From Herbidospora yilanensis (GTDB lineage: Bacteria > Actinomycetota > Actinomycetes > Streptosporangiales > Streptosporangiaceae), in assembly GCF_001570565.1 (NCBI RefSeq), contig NZ_BBXE01000013.1, forward strand, positions 328,984 through 392,983: DNA of 64,000 nucleotides, given 5' to 3'. Positions 58,474 through 64,000 of the stretch are shown here, one piece after another. The translations under genes and the position numbers were made by a program. Position 1 is the first letter of the stretch; each line of letters opens with the position of its first letter. A model generated the notes under the pieces. It was given only the letters and a program-made list of their open reading frames with translations, searched no databases and was not told the origin of the DNA.

Positions 58474-59354
58474 GACCCCTCCCGCAGCCGTGGGTTGAGC
58501 ACGACCTCCAACGCCCGTCCGACCAGCGTGAACGCCAGAACCACCAGCACCACGCACAGGCCCGGCGGCAGCACGAACCACCATTCGCCGTTCGACATCG
58601 CCCCGGTCCCGTAGGCGTTGTCCAGGATGTAGCCCCACGACGGCCGCGTCGGATCGCCCAGCCCGAGGAACGAGAGCGTCGTCTCCGACAGGATCGCCAC
58701 CGACACGGTCAGCACCACGTGGGCCAGCACGAGCGGCATCACGTTGGGCAGGATGTGCCGGGTCATCTGGTGCCAGTCGCCGCCGCCGAGCGCCCGCGCC
58801 CGCTCCATGTAGGGCCGCTCCCGCACGCTGAGCGTCTGCGCGCAGACCAGCCGGGCGGTGCCGGGCCACGACGTCACCCCGATGACGATGACGATGTTCA
58901 GCAGCGAGGCCCCGAGCACGGTGGCCATCACGATGGCCAGCGGCAGGAACGGGATCACCAGGAACCAGTCGGTGAACCCCATCAGCGTCGAGCGGGCCCA
59001 GCCGCCGTAGAACCCGGCCATGACGCCGACGACCGTCCCGATGACGATGGCGATGGCGGTGGCCGCGAGCCCGACGATCAGCGACACCCGGGTGCCGTGG
59101 ACGAGCAGCGTGAGCACCGACCGGCCGTTCTGGTCGGTGCCGAGCCAGTGGTCGGCCGACGGCGCGGCGTGCGCCGGGGCGGTCGCCTTGGTGACGTCGA
59201 GCCCGGCGGGATCGGCCAGCACCGAGGCGAACACGGCGACGAGCCCGAAGAAGACCAGGATGCCCAGGCCGATCAGGGCCGACCGGTGGGAGCGGAAGTC
59301 GGCCCAGAACCGGGCGGCGGTGGCCCGCCGCCGCTGCCAGGCGATGGCCGTCAC
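58470..59354 (-). CDS. Peptide ABC permease (DppC/OppC-like)
   Basis: A 294-residue permease. After the N-terminal helix it has HWLGTDQNGRSVLTLLVHGTRVSL, the OppC signature, and the ERARALGGGDWHQMTRHILPN coupling loop. About six membrane helices. GTG 59354 overlaps the partner permease stop (GTGA). Confidence 0.93.
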   Translation of the reverse strand: MTAIAWQRRRATAARFWADFRSHRSALIGLGILVFFGLVAVFASVLADPAGLDVTKATAPAHAAPSADHWLGTDQNGRSVLTLLVHGTRVSLIVGLAATAIAIVIGTVVGVMAGFYGGWARSTLMGFTDWFLVIPFLPLAIVMATVLGASLLNIVIVIGVTSWPGTARLVCAQTLSVRERPYMERARALGGGDWHQMTRHILPNVMPLVLAHVVLTVSVAILSETTLSFLGLGDPTRPSWGYILDNAYGTGAMSNGEWWFVLPPGLCVVLVVLAFTLVGRALEVVLNPRLREGS

Positions 59355-60292
59355 CGGCTGCTCACCCGTGGGTCCAGTACGGCGTACAGCAGGTCCGCCA
59401 GCAGTGTGAACACGATCACCCCGAGGGAGAAGAGCAGGAACACCGCCTGCAGCAGGGGGATGTCGGGCCCGCGCAGCGCCTCGGCGGTGAGCAGCCCCAG
59501 ACCGGGCCAGGAGAAGACGTACTCGACGGTGATGGCCCCGCCGATCACGAAGCCGAGGTTGAGGAAGATGAGCGTCATCGTGGGCAGCAGCGCGTTGGGC
59601 ACCGCGTGCCGCCGCCTGACCAGGTCTTCCCGCAGGCCCTTGGCGCGGGCCAGCGTCAGGTAGTCCTGCCGCAGTTCGTCGACCAGGGACGCCCGCATGA
59701 TCGAGGTGTATTCGGCGAGGTAGACGATGGCGAGCGCGGTCACCGGCAGGACCATGTGCCAGAGCGTGTCGACCGAGGTCGCGAAGAAGCCCGACACGCC
59801 GACCGAGTTGATGCCGCCGCTCGGGAAGAACGGCAACCACATGATCAGCATCATGCCGACCCAGAACTCCGGCATCGCGTAGAGCGTGTTGGTCGTCCCG
59901 GTGGTGATCCGGTCGAACCGCGACCCGCGCCGCCACCCGCTGCGGATGCCCAGCCAGACCCCGGCCAGCGCGGCCACCAGCACGGCGGTGCCGACGAGCA
60001 GCACGGTCGGCCAGACCCGTTCGCCGATGATCTCCCAGACCGGCCGGTTGAACCGGGTCGAGTTGATCGCCGAGGCGAACGGGTTGGCGAGGTATTCGAC
60101 GAACTGCTCGCCGACGGGCCGGTTGAGCTGCTGCCGCAGCCGGATGAGCTGCTCGGGCGACATGTTCCGGCCCCGCGTGTAGAGGCCGATCGGGTCGCCC
60201 GGCAGCAGCCGGAACAGGAAGAAGTTGAAGACCACGACGAACAGCAGCGTGCCGATCGACCAGCCGACCTTCTTCAGGACGTAGCCGCGCAC
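59351..60292 (-). CDS. Peptide ABC permease (DppB/OppB-like)
   Basis: A 313-residue permease starting VRGYVLKKVGWSIGTLLFVVVFNFFLFRLLPGDP, the standard DppB opening. ARAKGLREDLVRRRHAVPNAL is the ATPase-contact loop; the end is AVLDPRVSS. GTG 60292 is 4 bases after the binding-protein stop. Confidence 0.93.
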   Translation of the reverse strand: MRGYVLKKVGWSIGTLLFVVVFNFFLFRLLPGDPIGLYTRGRNMSPEQLIRLRQQLNRPVGEQFVEYLANPFASAINSTRFNRPVWEIIGERVWPTVLLVGTAVLVAALAGVWLGIRSGWRRGSRFDRITTGTTNTLYAMPEFWVGMMLIMWLPFFPSGGINSVGVSGFFATSVDTLWHMVLPVTALAIVYLAEYTSIMRASLVDELRQDYLTLARAKGLREDLVRRRHAVPNALLPTMTLIFLNLGFVIGGAITVEYVFSWPGLGLLTAEALRGPDIPLLQAVFLLFSLGVIVFTLLADLLYAVLDPRVSSR

Positions 60293-60296
60293 CGGC

Positions 60297-62096
60297 TCAC
60301 TCCCGGTCGTCGGCGGAGGTCGACGAGCGCCGCCGCGTGACCAGGAACGCCGCGCCGGCCAGCACGACCACACCGGCCACGATCCCGCCGATCAGCCCAC
60401 CGTTGACGCCGCTCGAAGAAGCGGCCTGCGGCTTTTCCGCAGCCGTGACGGGCGCCATCGTCAGATACGAGTGCACGCCGTACTGGAACAGCAGCGACCC
60501 GTCGGGGTCGGGCTGCGGGGTGAATCCGGTCCAGCGGTCGCTCCGGTAGGCGACCAGGTCGTTGTAGTAGTAGGTGATCGCGTACGCCGCGTCGTCGTGG
60601 ACCAGTCGCTGCATGCGCTTGGCGAGTTCGGCCCGCTTCGCCTGGTCGGTCTCCCCGGCCTGCTGCTCGTAGAGCTCGTCGTAGGCGGGGTTGCAGTAGA
60701 AGGAGTCCGACAGGTCGGCGTAGATCGCGTCGCCGTCCTGGTAGCTGCGCTTGCCGCAGGTGAAGACCGACATCTGGTAGTCGGGGTCGGGTTCGACCAC
60801 CCAGCCCCACTCGAACATGTCGTAGTCGCCCTGGCCGATCACCTCGGTGAGGGTGTCCTCCGACATCACCTTGACGGTGACGTCGATGCCGATCTCCTTG
60901 AGCCAGCTCTTCACGAACTCCGCGGTGCTCTGCGAGTCCTGCGACTCCTGCCGCGCGAACAGCCGCAGCGCGAACCGGGTGCCGTCGGCCTTCTTCGGAT
61001 ATCCGGCCGCGTCGAGGAGCTGGTTCGCCTTGGCCAGGTCGAAGTTCTGCGGCGCGGCGGGCGTGTAGTGCAGCAGCGGATAGACCGGCGGAATGAAGGT
61101 GTCACCGGGCGACCCGTGACCGTTGAGCACCCGGTCGACGAGGGTCCGCCGGTCGATGGCGTGCGAGATGGCGAGCCGGACCTGCTTGTTCTTCAGCGCC
61201 TCGTGCCCGTCGCCGATCGGGGTGCCGTCGGCCAGGGCCGCGCCGGTGTTGAAGGCGATCTCGTTGAACCCGGAGTACTCCGAGCTCCGCGTCGTCACGC
61301 CGGGCTTGTCCTTGAGCGAGTTGAAGACGTTGCTCTGCAGGTCGTAGGCGAAGTCGATCTCACCGCGGACCAGCGCCTGCGCCTCGGCGTCGGCGTTGGT
61401 GAACACCCGGAAGACCAGTTCGTCGAACTTCGGCGCGCCCCGCCAGTAGTTCTTGTTCGCGGCGAACCGGAGGTACTGCCCCTTCCGCCGCTCGACGAGC
61501 TGGAAGGGCCCGGAGCCGACGACCGGCAGGCCGTTCTGGGGTTCGTTCGCGTACGACTTGACCGCGTCCCCGTCGACGTCCTTCCAGACGTGCTCGGGCA
61601 GGATCGGCACGGCCAGCCGTTCCATGATGGGGGTCGGCCGCTTGACGTGCAGGACGAGCGTGTTGTCGTCGGTCGCCTCGGCCTTGTCGATGTTGGCGAC
61701 GTAGTTGCCGTAGTTGGTCTGCTCGAAGTCGCCGTCGATGATCCGGTTGAAGGTGTACGCGGCGTCGCGCGCGGTCAGCGGCTGCCCGTCCGACCACTTC
61801 ACCCCGGCTCTGATCTTGTACGTCCACGACTTCTTGTCCGGGGCCTCGCTGTAGGACTCGGCGAGGGACGGCTGGGGTGAGACGTCCTTGGCGCTGGAGG
61901 TGGTGAGGTAGTCGTACATGAGCGCGTAGGTCTCGTAGGCCTCCACGACGATGCCCGTGAACGGGTTCGTGGAGTCGACGTCCGACTGGATGCCGATCGT
62001 GAAGGTCACTTTCGGGGCGGGCGCCGGGCTGAGGGGGGTGGACAGGAGCCCTCCGGCGAGTGCGAAGGTCAGTGCTTTGATGACGAAATGGTGCAT
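60297..62096 (-). CDS. Peptide-binding protein with C-terminal membrane anchor
   Basis: A 599-residue family 5 (DppA/OppA-like) binding protein. Residues 1-~27 are a Sec signal with no lipobox Cys. The SBP_bac_5 domain follows (YKIRAGVKWSDGQPLTARDAAYTFNR; GSGPFQLV; RLAISHAIDRRTLVDRVLNG). The end has a single helix, GGLIGGIVAGVVVLAGAAFLV, then RRR, so the protein is held by a C-terminal transmembrane anchor instead of lipid. ATG 62096 has GGAGGACGAT before it. First gene of a seven-gene, mostly 4-base-overlapping operon. Confidence 0.92.
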   Translation of the reverse strand: MHHFVIKALTFALAGGLLSTPLSPAPAPKVTFTIGIQSDVDSTNPFTGIVVEAYETYALMYDYLTTSSAKDVSPQPSLAESYSEAPDKKSWTYKIRAGVKWSDGQPLTARDAAYTFNRIIDGDFEQTNYGNYVANIDKAEATDDNTLVLHVKRPTPIMERLAVPILPEHVWKDVDGDAVKSYANEPQNGLPVVGSGPFQLVERRKGQYLRFAANKNYWRGAPKFDELVFRVFTNADAEAQALVRGEIDFAYDLQSNVFNSLKDKPGVTTRSSEYSGFNEIAFNTGAALADGTPIGDGHEALKNKQVRLAISHAIDRRTLVDRVLNGHGSPGDTFIPPVYPLLHYTPAAPQNFDLAKANQLLDAAGYPKKADGTRFALRLFARQESQDSQSTAEFVKSWLKEIGIDVTVKVMSEDTLTEVIGQGDYDMFEWGWVVEPDPDYQMSVFTCGKRSYQDGDAIYADLSDSFYCNPAYDELYEQQAGETDQAKRAELAKRMQRLVHDDAAYAITYYYNDLVAYRSDRWTGFTPQPDPDGSLLFQYGVHSYLTMAPVTAAEKPQAASSSGVNGGLIGGIVAGVVVLAGAAFLVTRRRSSTSADDRE

Positions 62097-62131
62097 ATCG
62101 TCCTCCGGGGGCGGGAGTCGCTCCAAATCGG

Positions 62132-62137
62132 TACTGT
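62132..62137 (+). promoter_or_regulatory. -10 box of the oligopeptidase gene
   Basis: TACTGT is 6 bases before ATG 62144, in the 47-base gap between the divergent binding-protein and peptidase genes. No ribosome site is visible on this strand. Confidence 0.5.
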
Positions 62138-62143
62138 CCTGCC

Positions 62144-64000
62144 ATGACACACCCGGTAGTGCACAAACTGCACGGCATCGAGCGGATCGACGACCACGCC
62201 TGGATGAGAGACCCCGTGGCGGTACGAGACGTGCTCATCTCCGAGCGGCGGCGCTACGAGTCCCGGATCGCCCACACCGCCCCCTTTCGGCAGCATCTCG
62301 CAGCCATAATGGCTGGACGGACGCCTGAGACTGAGTCTTCAGTCAGTTGGCGCCATGGGGCCTTTGTCTACTACACGCAGATTGACGCCGGAAGAGAGTT
62401 CGGCGAATTCAGACGAAAGCGTGATGCTTCCGACCAGGTCCTCCTTGACCTCGACGCGTTCGGCGACTACGTCGAACTGGGTGTGCGCGAGGTGTCGCCG
62501 GACGGCCGCTGGCTGGCCTACTCGATCGACGTGACCGGTGACGAGGTCTACGACCTGCGCTTCCGTGACCTGTCGACGATGACCGACCTGCCGGTGAGCA
62601 TCGGCGGCACCTATTACACGGGCGGCTGGGCCGAGGGATGGTTCTACTACACGGTGGTCGACGAGGTGTACCGCCCGTGCGAGGTGCGCCGATACGACAT
62701 CTCCACGGGCGCCGACGAGGTCGTGCTCCGCGAGGGCGACCGCCGGTTCGAGCTGACCGTGCGGGCGACCCGGTCGGGCACCCACCTGCTCATCACGGCG
62801 GCCAGCCGTGACACGACCGAGGTGTGGTCGGTGGCCGACGGGGTGCCCGAGTCGGTCGGCGGGCGGCGTCCGGGCGTCGAATACCGCTGCGACGCGACCC
62901 TCGACGGCCTGGTGACCTGGACCGACGAGGGACATTCCGAGTTCCGCGTGGTCGGCGTGCCGCCGCTGCCCGGGGAGCGCGTCCACTCGGTCGACTGCTT
63001 CGACGGCTACCGCGTGCTGACGCTGCGCCGGGGCGGCGATCCGCTGCTGCGGGTGCTCGGCGACGACGGGACGTCCTACGAGGTGCATCCCCCGGTGGCG
63101 TGCGGGCGGATCGTGCTGGTGCACAACGAGGAGTACCTGACGGATTCGGTGATCTTCGAGACGGGGTCGTACAGCGAACCGACGCAGTGGTGGCGGCTGA
63201 CCCTGGCGTCCGGCGTCCGGAAACTGCTGAAGGAGAACCCCCGCCACGACGGCTACGTGAGCGAACGCCTCTGGGCCCCCGCCCCGGACGGCGTGGAGAT
63301 CCCCGTCACGGTCGTCCGCCGCGCCGACGTGCCGCTCGACGGGACCGCGCCCTGCCTCCTCTACGGGTACGGCGCCTACGAGGCCGTCTTCGACCCGGTC
63401 TGGGACCCGGCGTTGTCGGCCTTCCTCGACCAGGGCGCGGTCTTCGCCCACGCCCACGTCAGGGGCGGCGGCGAGATGGGCCGCGCCTGGTGGCAGGCCG
63501 GCCGGTTGTCCCGCAAGCCGACGACGTTCACCGACCACATCGCCGCCGCCGAGTTCCTGCTCGACGGTCACGTCTCGAAGATCGCCACCCGCGGCCTGTC
63601 GGCCGGCGGCCTCCTCCAGGCCGCCGTCTACGGGATGCGCCCCGACCTCTGGGCGGCGGTCGTCGCCGAGGTCCCCTTCGTGGACGTCGTCACCACGATG
63701 CTCGACGACAGCATCCCGCTGACGGTCAACGAGTGGGACGAGTGGGGCGACCCCCGGCGGCTCGACGACTTCACCTGGATGCTCGCCTACTCCCCCTACG
63801 ACAACGTCCCGAGCGGCGACCTGCCGCCGCTGCTGGTGACGGGCGCCGTGAACGACCCGCGTGTGCTGGTCCACGAGCCGGCCAAGTGGGTGGCCAGGCT
63901 CCGCGCGAACGGCGCCGACCCGCTGTTCCGGGTCGAGGTCGAGGACGGCGGCCACTCCGGCCCGACCGGCCGCTACGCCCGCCTCCACTACGAGGCGGAG
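62144..64000 (+). CDS. ptrB: Oligopeptidase B (S9A prolyl oligopeptidase family), 3' end cut off
   Basis: The frame stays open from ATG 62144 to the window end (619 residues, no stop), so it is nearly complete. The N-terminal beta-propeller region (DHAWMRDP, VSPDGRWLAYSIDVTGDE) precedes the alpha/beta hydrolase part: LLYGYGAY, HVRGGGEMGRAWW, the nucleophile Ser in ATRGLSAGGLL, VAEVPFVDVVTTMLD, the acidic residue in GAVNDPRV and the His in DGGHSGPTGRY. It should cut short peptides after basic residues in the cytoplasm. It is divergent from the peptide importer, a logical partner. Confidence 0.92.
   Translation, partial: MTHPVVHKLHGIERIDDHAWMRDPVAVRDVLISERRRYESRIAHTAPFRQHLAAIMAGRTPETESSVSWRHGAFVYYTQIDAGREFGEFRRKRDASDQVLLDLDAFGDYVELGVREVSPDGRWLAYSIDVTGDEVYDLRFRDLSTMTDLPVSIGGTYYTGGWAEGWFYYTVVDEVYRPCEVRRYDISTGADEVVLREGDRRFELTVRATRSGTHLLITAASRDTTEVWSVADGVPESVGGRRPGVEYRCDATLDGLVTWTDEGHSEFRVVGVPPLPGERVHSVDCFDGYRVLTLRRGGDPLLRVLGDDGTSYEVHPPVACGRIVLVHNEEYLTDSVIFETGSYSEPTQWWRLTLASGVRKLLKENPRHDGYVSERLWAPAPDGVEIPVTVVRRADVPLDGTAPCLLYGYGAYEAVFDPVWDPALSAFLDQGAVFAHAHVRGGGEMGRAWWQAGRLSRKPTTFTDHIAAAEFLLDGHVSKIATRGLSAGGLLQAAVYGMRPDLWAAVVAEVPFVDVVTTMLDDSIPLTVNEWDEWGDPRRLDDFTWMLAYSPYDNVPSGDLPPLLVTGAVNDPRVLVHEPAKWVARLRANGADPLFRVEVEDGGHSGPTGRYARLHYEAE

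Noticed and set aside
62285-62450. Locally lower GC at the start of oligopeptidase B as a sign of transfer
   Set aside because: The patch is short, stays in frame and encodes normal family sequence; the rest of the gene has typical composition.
1-64000. CRISPR array, insertion sequence, prophage or integrated element
   Set aside because: No regularly spaced repeats, transposase, integrase or phage structural genes were found. No duplicated tRNA end was noticed next to the tRNA-Arg.

Overview
The window is very high-GC DNA with GTG/TTG starts, tightly overlapping genes, many promoters that look leaderless, LacI/ROK/TetR/XRE regulators and CUT1-type sugar ABC operons without their own ATPase. 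This fits a filamentous actinobacterium; Streptosporangiales is my best guess, from general style only. No prophage, insertion sequence, CRISPR array or rRNA was seen. There is one tRNA-Arg(CCG).

Layout. 1-4.8 kb: end of a LacI regulator, a sugar ABC operon (lipoprotein plus two permeases) and a convergent FHS-type sugar MFS. 4.9-12.4 kb: SNF2 helicase, ADP-ribosylglycohydrolase, a decayed alpha/beta hydrolase, a TetR/SRPBCC pair, a quinone-oxidoreductase-like gene divergent from a second TetR with two operators, and a membrane Ser/Thr kinase. 12.4-24 kb: a methionine-salvage locus with a BMP-type nucleoside ABC importer (one permease frameshifted), mtnA, a nucleoside hydrolase, mtnC and mtnB on +; mtnK, a CUT2 permease and its binding protein on -; then mtnD. 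24-27.7 kb: an unusual GGCT-M24 fusion and a polyamine operon (fold-III decarboxylase, AdoMet decarboxylase, spermidine synthase). Spermidine synthesis releases methylthioadenosine, so the 12-28 kb block can be read as producing a by-product and recycling it.

27.9-33 kb: two XRE/MmyB regulators, an HTH-less MmyB-like protein, an orphan histidine kinase, the tRNA, a stand-alone receiver and small proteins. 33-43.8 kb: a beta-glucan locus with secreted GH16-CBM6, ROK regulator, MbtH-like protein, GH1 beta-glucosidase, a sugar ABC transporter and two paralogous LacI regulators. Five perfect copies of GAGAGCGCTCTC tie its promoters together. 43.8-48 kb: a D-amino-acid operon (N-acyl-D-amino-acid deacylase, PLP deaminase, RidA, an unknown TIM-barrel-like protein). 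48-52 kb: an OmpR regulator with a histidine kinase fused to a large DUF4173-like membrane domain. 52-64 kb: arylamine N-acetyltransferase, an archaeal-type ATPase, a seven-gene peptide uptake operon with an M20 peptidase and an acetylpolyamine-amidohydrolase-like enzyme, and a divergent oligopeptidase B cut off by the window end.

Two architectural habits run through the window. Every convergent pair of protein genes (seven of seven) overlaps at the 3' ends. At least thirteen genes have a TANNNT box 6-7 bases before the start codon, the geometry of leaderless mRNAs.
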